A stretch of DNA of 5,828 nt, from contig DAHVAI010000116.1 in the NCBI GenBank assembly GCA_027314685.1, positions 1 through 5,828 on the forward strand. The letters run 5' to 3'. Within the stretch, counting starts at the first letter, position 1; each line of letters starts with the position of its first letter. Below the pieces are notes generated by a model. That model saw only the letters and a list, made by a program, of their open reading frames with translations. It was not told the DNA's origin and did no database searches. The DNA comes from Nitrososphaerota archaeon (GTDB lineage: Archaea; Thermoproteota; Nitrososphaeria; Nitrososphaerales; CADDZS01). This document shows positions 1-5,702 of the stretch, one piece after another. A program made the translations under genes and the position numbers.

Positions 1-19
1 TCGTTATCTTACACGAGCA

Positions 20-1606
20 ATGCCCATCGAAGAAAAGTCAGAGCTGAAGACCATGACTACATCATCATCCGAATCTGTGGTGGATCGACTAAATCGCGCT
101 AACAGACTTGCTGAGCAGGGTGGTGGTCCTCAGAGAATAGAAGAACAGCACAAGAAGGGAAAGAAAACAGCCAGAGAAAGGTTGCGAATGCTTTTTGACG
201 TAGACAGCTTCGTCGAGATTGATCGGTTGGTAACAAGCAGATCCGAGGATAAAGACTCTAGTTCCAAAATGTACTCTGAAGCTGTTGTTGGTGGCTACGG
301 TACAATTGACGGCAGAACTGTGTTTGTGTTTGCCCACGACTTTACCGTCCATGGCGGATCTCTGGGCGAAATGGTGGGAAAAAAGATCAACAAAGTTATG
401 GATCTTGCTCTGAAAGCTGGCGCTCCAATTATCGGGCTCAATGACTCTGGCGGAGCAAGAATTCAAGAAGGGGTGCAAAGCCTTGCTGCATACAGTGATA
501 TTTTCTTCAGAAACACCCTAGCTTCTGGCGTGATACCTCAAATATCTGCAATCCTAGGTCCTTGCGCCGGTGGCGCTGTGTATTCACCAGCAATGACCGA
601 TTTTGTCCTAATGGTTGAGCAAACGAGTAAGATGTTTGTTACAGGTCCTGATGTAGTGAAGCAAGCCTTAGGCGAGGACACCACCTTCGAACAGCTTGGA
701 GGGGCTTGGGTGCACGCCTCAAAGAGCGGGGTTGCGCATTTTGTAACCTCTTCGGAAGAAGAATGCATCGACACAATCAGAAAATTGTTGTCGTTTCTCC
801 CATCAAACAACAACGAATCTCCTCCTCGAACTGAGACAACCGATGATATTGATAGATTAGATCAATCGCTCGAAGGTGTCATTCCGCACGATTCAAACAA
901 ATCATACGATATGAGAAAGATAGTGACCAGCGTCGTTGACTACCAAGATTTCTTCGAAGTTCATCCACACTGGGCAAAAAACATCCTTGTCGGGTTTGGA
1001 AGGATTGACGGCGGCACAGTTGGAATTGTAGCAAATCAACCCATGCATCTAGCCGGCGCACTTGACATCGACTCTTCGAACAAAGCTGCTAGGTTCATTC
1101 GCTTTTGTGACGCGTTTAATATTCCAATCGTGACATTTGTCGACGTTCCTGGCTACATGCCTGGCGTCGATCAGGAAACAGGTGGATTGATTAGGCATGG
1201 ATCAAAGCTTCTTTTTGCATACTGCGAGGCAACAGTACCAAAGGTTACTATCGTCGTGAGAAAAGCTTACGGCGGTGCGTATTGTGCTATGGGAAGCAAA
1301 AACTCCAAAGCAGATCTGAATCTAGCGTGGCCAAGCGCTGAATTTGCCGTAATGGGTCCTGACGGCGCTGCAAAAATACTCTATCGAAAAGAGTTTGAGA
1401 GAAATCCCAGTCAGGAGTACAGGAAGATGCTCGTGAAAGACTATGCATTGGAACATTCGAACCCCTTCTTGGCGGCTGAGCGTGGGCTGGTGGATGCTGT
1501 GATTCAACCAAAGGAAACTCGCAGAGAATTGATAAGGGCGCTCAGGATGCTTGCAAACAAAAGCGAAAGTAGACCCCAAAAGAAACATGGGAATATTCAA
1601 CTATAA
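20..1606 (+). CDS. pccB: Acetyl-CoA/propionyl-CoA carboxylase, carboxyltransferase (beta) subunit
   Basis: This subunit transfers the carboxyl group from carboxybiotin to acetyl-CoA and/or propionyl-CoA, giving malonyl-CoA or methylmalonyl-CoA, in the cytoplasm. The 528-residue product has the usual length and two crotonase-like halves, roughly residues 25-280 and 290-515. The N half carries the acyl-CoA site: GGARIQEG at 144-151 and GPCAGGA at 180-186, an oxyanion-hole motif. The C half carries the biotin-side motif RKAYGGAYCAMGSK at 414-427, then NLAWPSAEFAVMG and NPFLAAERGLVDAVI. The protein ends in KKHGNIQL, close to the family's standard KKHGNIPL, so the 3' end is intact. Residue 422, at the known substrate-selectivity position, is cysteine. 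The first ATG (position 20) is used here; the ATG at 53 (MTTSSSES) is equally plausible because family members usually start close to the VDRLNRAN helix. It is the first gene of the carboxylase operon. The family call is secure; the exact substrate is inferred. Confidence 0.96.
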   Translation: MPIEEKSELKTMTTSSSESVVDRLNRANRLAEQGGGPQRIEEQHKKGKKTARERLRMLFDVDSFVEIDRLVTSRSEDKDSSSKMYSEAVVGGYGTIDGRTVFVFAHDFTVHGGSLGEMVGKKINKVMDLALKAGAPIIGLNDSGGARIQEGVQSLAAYSDIFFRNTLASGVIPQISAILGPCAGGAVYSPAMTDFVLMVEQTSKMFVTGPDVVKQALGEDTTFEQLGGAWVHASKSGVAHFVTSSEEECIDTIRKLLSFLPSNNNESPPRTETTDDIDRLDQSLEGVIPHDSNKSYDMRKIVTSVVDYQDFFEVHPHWAKNILVGFGRIDGGTVGIVANQPMHLAGALDIDSSNKAARFIRFCDAFNIPIVTFVDVPGYMPGVDQETGGLIRHGSKLLFAYCEATVPKVTIVVRKAYGGAYCAMGSKNSKADLNLAWPSAEFAVMGPDGAAKILYRKEFERNPSQEYRKMLVKDYALEHSNPFLAAERGLVDAVIQPKETRRELIRALRMLANKSESRPQKKHGNIQL

Positions 1607-1635
1607 TCCCTAAAGTTACTTCATCTTTCAACAAA

Positions 1636-1646
1636 ACAATTTATTG
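1636..1646 (+). promoter_or_regulatory. Possible TATA-like box before accC
   Basis: The AT-rich stretch CAATTTATTG lies in the 57-base gap between pccB and accC. Its centre is about 22-26 bases before the TTG start codons at 1664 and 1673. That spacing fits an archaeal TATA box driving a leaderless or near-leaderless transcript, so accC-accB could have an internal promoter besides read-through from pccB. A weak Shine-Dalgarno-like TGTGAT at 1649-1654 argues instead for translation from a longer mRNA. Both readings rest only on composition and spacing. Confidence 0.3.
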
Positions 1647-1663
1647 CCTGTGATGCTGAACGC

Positions 1664-3187
1664 TTGACAAGTTTGAAGAGAGTCCTCGTCTCAAACAGAG
1701 GAGAAATTGCTGTTAGAATCATTAGGGCACTTAAGACTCTGGGACTCGAATCAGTGGCAATTTTTTCCGACGCAGACGCCGGCGCTAAATACGTCAGTAT
1801 GGCCGACAAAGCGTACAGATTACCAGGAGTGTTTGCATCAGAGACCTACCTGGACGCAGAAAAGATAATCGATATAGCAAGAAAAGCAGACTGCGATGCG
1901 ATCCACCCTGGTTACGGACTCCTTTCTGAAACAAGTGAATATGCGAAACTCTGCGAAGATAGCAGTCTCAAGTTTATTGGTCCAAAGCCAAGCACTCTTG
2001 CAATAAGTGGCAACAAACTTGAGTGTAAGAAGCTAGTCGAAGCTTCGGGCATACCTGTTATCGCATATTCTCACGAACCCCTATCCGATCCTGAATCTGC
2101 CTCACGATTTGCAGCAGAAATTGGATTTCCCGTCTTGCTAAAGAGCGCCTACGGCGGAGGCGGCAGAGGAATCAGGGAGGCAAAGAACAAGCAAGACGTT
2201 AGGTTGGCGTTTGAAGCTTCGCGTCGAGAGGCAGAGAGTTCGTTTGGAAGATTTGCAGTCTATGTTGAGAAGAAACTGACGGGGCCTAGGCATCTCGAAG
2301 TTCAGATAATTGCAAGCGATGATTCTGACAATGTTGTTCATGTCGGGGAAAGAGAATGTTCAATCCAAAGAAGATATCAAAAGCTTGTAGAAATTTCCCC
2401 ATCTCCAGTGATCGACGAAGCGTCTCGAAAGGTGCTTTGTGATTACGCAGTTCGAGTTGCGAAAATTGTAAAATACTCAAACGTAGGAACTGTCGAATTT
2501 CTCAGAGATTCAGCCGGCAAATTCTATTTCTTGGAGATCAATTCGCGATTACAGGTCGAACACCCCGTAACGGAATTTGTTTCGGGTTTGGACATTGTCA
2601 ATACTCAATTCGAGATTGCAATGAACAAAAAGATCCCATTTACTCAGAAAGATGTCAAATTAACTGGCTGCGCAATGGAATTCAGGATCAACGCAGAAGA
2701 CCCACTTCACGAATTCTCCCCCACTACCGGGAAGATCGAGCACTTGCAAATCCCCTTCGGTCCAGGCGTGCGAGTAGATACTTCAATCGAACAAGGCGTT
2801 ACGATCTCTCCCTACTACGATTCTCTTGTTGCTAAACTCATCACTTACGGGCAAGACTTTGAACAAGCCAGACTACGCGCCCTCGTAGCCCTTGATGAAT
2901 TTGCGATCTATGGCGTTGAGACAACTTTGCCTTTTCATAGAGAACTAGTTAGGGATGAGAAGTTTATCCGTGGCGAGCTTTCAACCACCTTTATCGAATC
3001 TACAGGATTACTCAAGCGAATTCAACTTCTCGCGGATGAATCTCTGTCCGAACATCACTTTATGATAGCGGCGTTGCTACTCTCGCGAAACCAGTTTCCC
3101 GAGGCAGTGCGTTCGGAAGATCGACGAACTACAATTCAACGTAGGCAAAGTACTTCGACTGGGGGTCGATTTACAGATGCTGTATGA
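1664..3187 (+). CDS. accC: Biotin carboxylase subunit of acetyl-CoA/propionyl-CoA carboxylase
   Basis: This subunit carboxylates biotin on the carrier protein using ATP and bicarbonate. The 507-residue protein shows the N-terminal fold motif VLVSNRGEIAVR (7-18), HPGYG (81-85) and the ATP-grasp glycine loop AYGGGGRG (162-169). GERECSIQRRYQK spans 228-240. Active-site residues can be placed by comparison with E. coli AccC: K118, K160, K240, E278, E291, N293, R295, Q297, E299 and R341. The E. coli H236 position is tyrosine (Y238); this site varies in the family. The core ends near residue 450, leaving a tail of about 57 residues not found in the 449-residue E. coli enzyme; its last 25 residues are rich in S, T and R. 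No ATG is available: the frame is open back to the pccB stop, and the start is TTG at 1664 or, giving MKRVLVSNRG, TTG at 1673. The end overlaps accB by 11 bases. Confidence 0.96.
   Translation: MTSLKRVLVSNRGEIAVRIIRALKTLGLESVAIFSDADAGAKYVSMADKAYRLPGVFASETYLDAEKIIDIARKADCDAIHPGYGLLSETSEYAKLCEDSSLKFIGPKPSTLAISGNKLECKKLVEASGIPVIAYSHEPLSDPESASRFAAEIGFPVLLKSAYGGGGRGIREAKNKQDVRLAFEASRREAESSFGRFAVYVEKKLTGPRHLEVQIIASDDSDNVVHVGERECSIQRRYQKLVEISPSPVIDEASRKVLCDYAVRVAKIVKYSNVGTVEFLRDSAGKFYFLEINSRLQVEHPVTEFVSGLDIVNTQFEIAMNKKIPFTQKDVKLTGCAMEFRINAEDPLHEFSPTTGKIEHLQIPFGPGVRVDTSIEQGVTISPYYDSLVAKLITYGQDFEQARLRALVALDEFAIYGVETTLPFHRELVRDEKFIRGELSTTFIESTGLLKRIQLLADESLSEHHFMIAALLLSRNQFPEAVRSEDRRTTIQRRQSTSTGGRFTDAV
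3161..3170 (+). promoter_or_regulatory. Shine-Dalgarno-like site for accB inside the end of accC
   Basis: The sequence GGGGGTCGAT resembles the archaeal anti-16S target GGAGGTGATC. It ends six bases before the accB ATG, with its GGT about ten bases upstream of it. It lies within the last codons of accC, which fits translational coupling of accB to accC. It supports the ATG at 3177 as the accB start. Confidence 0.55.
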
Positions 3188-3710
3188 CATACGAATTGAA
3201 AAGAAATCAAGACAAGTCGAAGTAACTCGACGAGACACAAGTTCGGGATCCGAGTCTTACGCAGTTGTAATTCATCATCAATCTCGTCGAAAGGAATCAA
3301 ATGTCGATATACTTGAGCGTCACCATGATACACTGATTGTTGCAATCGAAAACAAAGTGTACAAGATTACTCAGCTCAAGAGATCTCCTGTTTCCGTGGC
3401 GTTCGTTGCAAATGGGAGACTGCAAGTTGCAAATCTCAAGACCCGTTTTGACGAAGAAAGCTCACTTCTAGCGCCGCCTGTAAGTGAATACGTGACCTCA
3501 ACGCTACCTGCGAAAGTGGTGAAGGTCGCAATAAAGGCCGGAGATTCTTTGAAACAGGCAGACGAAATGTTAGTAATGGAATCCATGAAAATGGAGGTAC
3601 TGATATTGGCCCCTAGGGATTGCAAGGTCAAGGAAATCTATGTGCGAGAAGGCGAGAGTGTGGAAAAAGGTAAGAGACTTATCTGGCTCGACTTTTCAAA
3701 AGGCGCATAG
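3177..3710 (+). CDS. accB: Biotin carboxyl carrier protein of acetyl-CoA/propionyl-CoA carboxylase
   Basis: This subunit carries biotin between the biotin carboxylase and carboxyltransferase active sites. In the 177-residue product the C-terminal part, about 105-173, is a biotinyl/lipoyl domain. It has LPAKVVKV at 110-117 in place of the common MPG-type entry, then AGDSLKQADEMLVMESMKME, with the predicted biotinylated lysine at K138. The lysine is 39 residues from the C terminus, a normal distance. Residues 1-95 form a beta-rich N-terminal region (MLYDIRIEKK, HDTLIVAIENKVYKI) resembling the N-terminal part of other archaeal carrier subunits, probably for docking onto the partner enzymes; a charged linker follows. 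The ATG start overlaps the accC stop and has a good Shine-Dalgarno-like sequence. Biotin attachment needs a biotin protein ligase encoded elsewhere. The carrier function is certain from the motif; the role of the N-terminal region is inferred. Confidence 0.95.
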   Translation: MLYDIRIEKKSRQVEVTRRDTSSGSESYAVVIHHQSRRKESNVDILERHHDTLIVAIENKVYKITQLKRSPVSVAFVANGRLQVANLKTRFDEESSLLAPPVSEYVTSTLPAKVVKVAIKAGDSLKQADEMLVMESMKMEVLILAPRDCKVKEIYVREGESVEKGKRLIWLDFSKGA

Positions 3711-3714
3711 ATCT

Positions 3715-3724
3715 AGTTATAATG
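3715..3724 (+). promoter_or_regulatory. Probable TATA box of the MFS transporter gene
   Basis: AGTTATAATG begins four bases after the accB stop codon. Its centre is about 28-29 bases before the MFS ATG, the distance expected for a TATA box feeding a leaderless archaeal transcript. No convincing Shine-Dalgarno sequence lies between the box and the start codon, which agrees with leaderless translation. A second AT-rich piece, TGTTTATTCG at 3724-3733, is too close to the start to serve well. This suggests the transporter can be transcribed separately from the carboxylase operon. Confidence 0.45.
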
Positions 3725-3747
3725 TGTTTATTCGAAATCACATGTGA

Positions 3748-5214
3748 ATGAGTAGCTCTCAAGAGCGATCTCCTACAAATTCCAAATCTAGAAGATACGA
3801 AACTGTTGTCCTAGCTGTCGTGCTCATGGGGGTAACGATGACTGGGATTGACACCACTGCTGTCGTGTTGGGTCTACCAGTGATGATGTCCGATTTAAGA
3901 TCGGACATATTGAGCATGATATGGGTCATAATGGCCTATCTTCTTGTAATCACTATCTTCGGTACGCAGGTAGGACGGCTAGGTGACATTTTTGGCAGGG
4001 TGAAGATTTACAATATCGGATTCGCTCTTTTCACAGCAGGCTCTCTCTTTTGCGGCCTGGCCCAGGGCGGCAGCGAACTTGTTGCCTTCAGAGCTGTGCA
4101 GGGCTTTGGCGGTGCGATGGTGTTCTCTAATAGCGGGGCAATAATCGCCGATGCCGTAGGTGAAGAGAGGCGCGGCCGAGCTTTTGGAATCACAGGAATA
4201 GGCTGGTCAATAGGAGCAGTTCTTGGGATATTGCTTGGCGGAGCTATCATAACGTTTCTCGGATGGCGATACATATTTTTCATAAACTTGCCGATCGGTA
4301 CATGTGCAGTGTTGTTATGCTACAAGGTGTTGAAAGAACGTGCAGAGAGAGTTAAATCAAAAATCGATTATTTGGGCATGATTCTTTTTGGATTTGGTCT
4401 ATTTCTGCTGTTGTATGCCCTGACAAACATTGCAGGATCTGGTTCCTCATCTTTCTCTCTGATAATCATAACGTTAGGCGTCGTGCTGATTCTATCTTTT
4501 GTAGCTTGGGAGAGATACCATGAAGATCCTATGCTCAATCTCTCAATGTTCAAAGTCAGAGTCTTGACCGCCTCAATACTGGCTTCTTTCTTTCAAGGGT
4601 TAGCCACTTTCGCGGTTCTGTTTCTCGTGATAATGTATCTTCAAGGAGTAAGATCCCTCTCGCCTCTCAATGCTTCGCTTCTTCTTGTACCTGGCTACGT
4701 ACTGGGCGCTGCGGTGTCGCCAGTTGCAGGGCGGGCTTCCGATAAACTTGGCGCGAGGTACATTGCATCCATGGGTCTTTCATTGCAAGCCGTTGGCATT
4801 TTTGTTTACTCTCTTTTGTCAGTCTCAAGCCCGCTCTATCTCGTTGTTGTCGGGTCAGTGATCAACGGACTGGGTGCGAGTGCATTCTTTCCTGCAAACA
4901 ACAGCGCGGTCATGGCGAATGCTCCGAGGCAATCATATGGTATAGCTTCTGGACTTCTACGAACTTTTGCAAACGTGGGAATGGTGACTAGTTTTGCACT
5001 TGCTCTCTTCATCGCTTCGCTTGCAATTCCCCGCGATCTTGCCGTCAGGATATTTCTAGGAACTAGTCAGCTTAACACTGGACTTTCAACGACATTTCTG
5101 AATGGAATGCACGTGGCGCTTGAAGCATCAATAGGAATTACAATTATTGCGACAATCCTCTCAATCCTTAGAGGTAAGGAAAGAAGAACTATCAAATCTT
5201 CTCAAAGGAAATGA
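3748..5214 (+). CDS. MFS transporter, DHA2 (EmrB/QacA-like) family, 14 membrane helices
   Basis: This is an inner-membrane secondary transporter, probably a proton-coupled exporter of small molecules; the substrate is unknown. The 488-residue length and about 14 hydrophobic segments fit the DHA2 family: TM1 at about 19-45, the last at about 455-475, and an extra pair near 208-256. Family motifs are present. GIDTTAVVLGLP (33-44) lies in TM1. Motif A, GRLGDIFGRVK (76-86), has D80 and R84. Motif B, RAVQGFGG (115-122), has R115. LGWRYIFFINLPIG (171-184) is typical of DHA2. Motif C is atypical: GAVLGILLGG (156-165) has I161 where drug/proton antiporters usually have proline after glycine. The first 17 residues are polar and cytoplasmic. 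The start is fixed by an in-frame TGA immediately before the ATG. The gene lies 37 bases after accB with its own TATA-like box, so shared function with the carboxylase is not implied. Confidence 0.93.
   Translation: MSSSQERSPTNSKSRRYETVVLAVVLMGVTMTGIDTTAVVLGLPVMMSDLRSDILSMIWVIMAYLLVITIFGTQVGRLGDIFGRVKIYNIGFALFTAGSLFCGLAQGGSELVAFRAVQGFGGAMVFSNSGAIIADAVGEERRGRAFGITGIGWSIGAVLGILLGGAIITFLGWRYIFFINLPIGTCAVLLCYKVLKERAERVKSKIDYLGMILFGFGLFLLLYALTNIAGSGSSSFSLIIITLGVVLILSFVAWERYHEDPMLNLSMFKVRVLTASILASFFQGLATFAVLFLVIMYLQGVRSLSPLNASLLLVPGYVLGAAVSPVAGRASDKLGARYIASMGLSLQAVGIFVYSLLSVSSPLYLVVVGSVINGLGASAFFPANNSAVMANAPRQSYGIASGLLRTFANVGMVTSFALALFIASLAIPRDLAVRIFLGTSQLNTGLSTTFLNGMHVALEASIGITIIATILSILRGKERRTIKSSQRK
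3886..3908. repeat. Perfect 9-bp inverted repeat inside the MFS gene
   Basis: ATGTCCGAT is followed by the five bases TTAAG and then its exact reverse complement ATCGGACAT. It lies about 140 bases into the MFS coding sequence, over codons 47-54 (M-S-D-L-R-S-D-I), in the loop between TM1 and TM2. In mRNA it would form a strong short hairpin; in DNA it has the shape of a dimeric-regulator site. It may only reflect the repeated S-D codons, but TCCGAT and TCGGAC use complementary rather than identical codons. Confidence 0.6.
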
Positions 5215-5221
5215 AGGTCAG

Positions 5222-5227
5222 AAAAAA
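5222..5227 (-). terminator. Possible T-tract terminator for the minus-strand pair
   Basis: Six consecutive A on the plus strand read as TTTTTT on the minus strand, 56 bases past the stop of the 87-residue membrane protein gene. Archaeal RNA polymerase often stops at short T runs without a hairpin. The run is short and somewhat far from the stop codon. On the plus strand, a weaker TTTT at 5259-5262 is the only comparable tract after the MFS gene. Confidence 0.25.
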
Positions 5228-5282
5228 TCCGCGTTTAGCAACTAGTACCAGCAAGAGGTTTTGTGAAATTAGTGGTTGCCGA

Positions 5283-5546
5283 CTAGAGAAAACTCTCCAA
5301 ATTGTTCGTGTTACCTTTCCGTTGCTGGAACTGATTTGCGTTGGATTTGTCTCTCCAAAAAAGAATAAGAAATATCAGAGCTAGAACGACAATTAAGGCA
5401 GTCCAATCAAAGAAGCCCCTAATTACTTGGAGAAAAAAGGTTGGATTGTCATCGTCCGACAAAGCGACCATAATAAGAAAACACCAAAGAGCTTCGCCAA
5501 AAATCACCGTTAAGAGAATTGCAAGAGAAACGCTACTTGGTTTCAA
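5283..5546 (-). CDS. Small two-helix membrane protein, function unknown
   Basis: I do not recognise a family. The 87-residue product has a short N terminus (MKPSS), a hydrophobic helix at about 6-29, an acidic and polar stretch starting DDDNP (31-35), and a second helix at about 49-65 (TALIVVLALIFLILFW). A hydrophilic, Q/N-rich, basic tail at 66-87 ends in NLESFL. Two clear membrane helices with charged flanks argue for a real gene; the overlapping frame on the other strand (5341-5565) encodes a basic product with no such pattern. The start is TTG at 5546, the only start codon after the in-frame TAG just upstream that keeps the whole first helix. An AGAGGAT ribosome-binding sequence lies about ten bases before it. 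The gene begins one base after the stop of the 31-residue peptide gene, so the two are probably co-transcribed and translationally coupled. It faces the MFS gene, 68 bases away. It could be a small accessory or stress-response membrane protein, but nothing here shows that. Confidence 0.68.
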   Translation of the reverse strand: MKPSSVSLAILLTVIFGEALWCFLIMVALSDDDNPTFFLQVIRGFFDWTALIVVLALIFLILFWRDKSNANQFQQRKGNTNNLESFL

Positions 5547-5547
5547 A

Positions 5548-5643
5548 CTACAAGAAATCCTCTAGTTTTCTCTTCGCGCTACTCTGATTTATGCCCGCGT
5601 TCTCAATCAGTGTTTTCTCTGTTGCCTTAGCGAACTTGTTCAT
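5548..5643 (-). CDS. 31-residue hydrophilic peptide, first gene of a minus-strand pair
   Basis: This small reading frame starts with ATG at 5643 and ends with TAG at 5548. The peptide begins MNKFAKATEKTLIENAGI and ends NQSSAKRKLEDFL. It is lysine-rich, has no cysteine or tryptophan and no membrane segment, and could form one or two amphipathic helices. Support for a real gene is its position. It ends one base before the TTG start of the 87-residue membrane protein, and its last codons contain that gene's AGAGGAT ribosome-binding site. A TATA-like box lies about 25 bases before its own ATG, suggesting a leaderless transcript. It may be a functional peptide or a short leader frame that couples translation to the gene behind it. 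The C-terminal KLEDFL resembles the neighbour's NLESFL. I recognise no family. The frame is short enough to arise by chance, so confidence is moderate. Confidence 0.48.
   Translation of the reverse strand: MNKFAKATEKTLIENAGINQSSAKRKLEDFL
5557..5563 (-). promoter_or_regulatory. Ribosome-binding site deciding the TTG start of the membrane protein
   Basis: Read on the minus strand, AGAGGAT contains the GAGG core of an archaeal Shine-Dalgarno sequence. It ends ten bases before TTG at 5546. It overlaps the final codons of the 31-residue peptide gene, matching the layout of accC and accB in this same window. Confidence 0.5.
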
Positions 5644-5661
5644 TATTCTCGATTTTGATAA

Positions 5662-5671
5662 TCGTATTTAC
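5662..5671 (-). promoter_or_regulatory. Possible TATA box for the minus-strand gene pair
   Basis: On the minus strand, TGTAAATACG is centred about 24-25 bases before the ATG at 5643, which fits a leaderless archaeal promoter. No Shine-Dalgarno sequence is visible before that ATG. A 15-base interrupted palindrome (CGATT-TTGAT-AATCG, 5650-5664) lies between this box and the start codon, where an operator could act. Confidence 0.35.
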
Positions 5672-5692
5672 AGCTTATCTAATCGAACTCCG

Positions 5693-5702
5693 ACATTATT
5701 CA
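5693..5702 (+). promoter_or_regulatory. Possible TATA box for the universal stress protein gene
   Basis: ACATTATTCA is centred about 24-25 bases before the ATG at 5722, the spacing for a leaderless transcript. A weak Shine-Dalgarno-like GGGTCAC at 5706-5712 is an alternative signal if the transcript starts further upstream, for example from TTATCTAA at 5675-5682. Confidence 0.3.

Noticed and set aside
89..478. Long minus-strand open frames inside pccB, accC, accB and the MFS gene (the longest at 89-478)
   Set aside because: They lie wholly opposite strongly supported genes, show no domain motifs and have no plausible start signals; they are shadows of the real frames.
2038..2047. Ten-base palindrome CGAAGCTTCG in accC
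   Set aside because: It is short, lies in conserved coding sequence, and palindromes of this size are expected by chance in a window this long.
3708..3715. Palindrome TAGATCTA at the accB stop codon
   Set aside because: Eight bases is too short to support an operator or terminator, and it consists largely of the stop codon plus AT-rich spacer.
4670..4861. A 63-codon plus-strand frame inside the MFS gene
   Set aside because: It is an out-of-frame reading of well-supported transporter helices, and its hydrophobicity comes from that overlap.
5238..5279. Stem candidate GCAAC...GTTGC between the MFS gene and the minus-strand gene, considered as a bidirectional terminator
   Set aside because: Only five Watson-Crick pairs (seven with a wobble) enclose a loop of about 28 bases, and no T run follows on either side at the right distance.
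5341..5565. A 74-codon plus-strand open frame opposite the small membrane protein
   Set aside because: Its product is uniformly basic with no recognisable pattern, whereas the minus-strand frame gives two clean membrane helices, a ribosome-binding site and an upstream partner gene.
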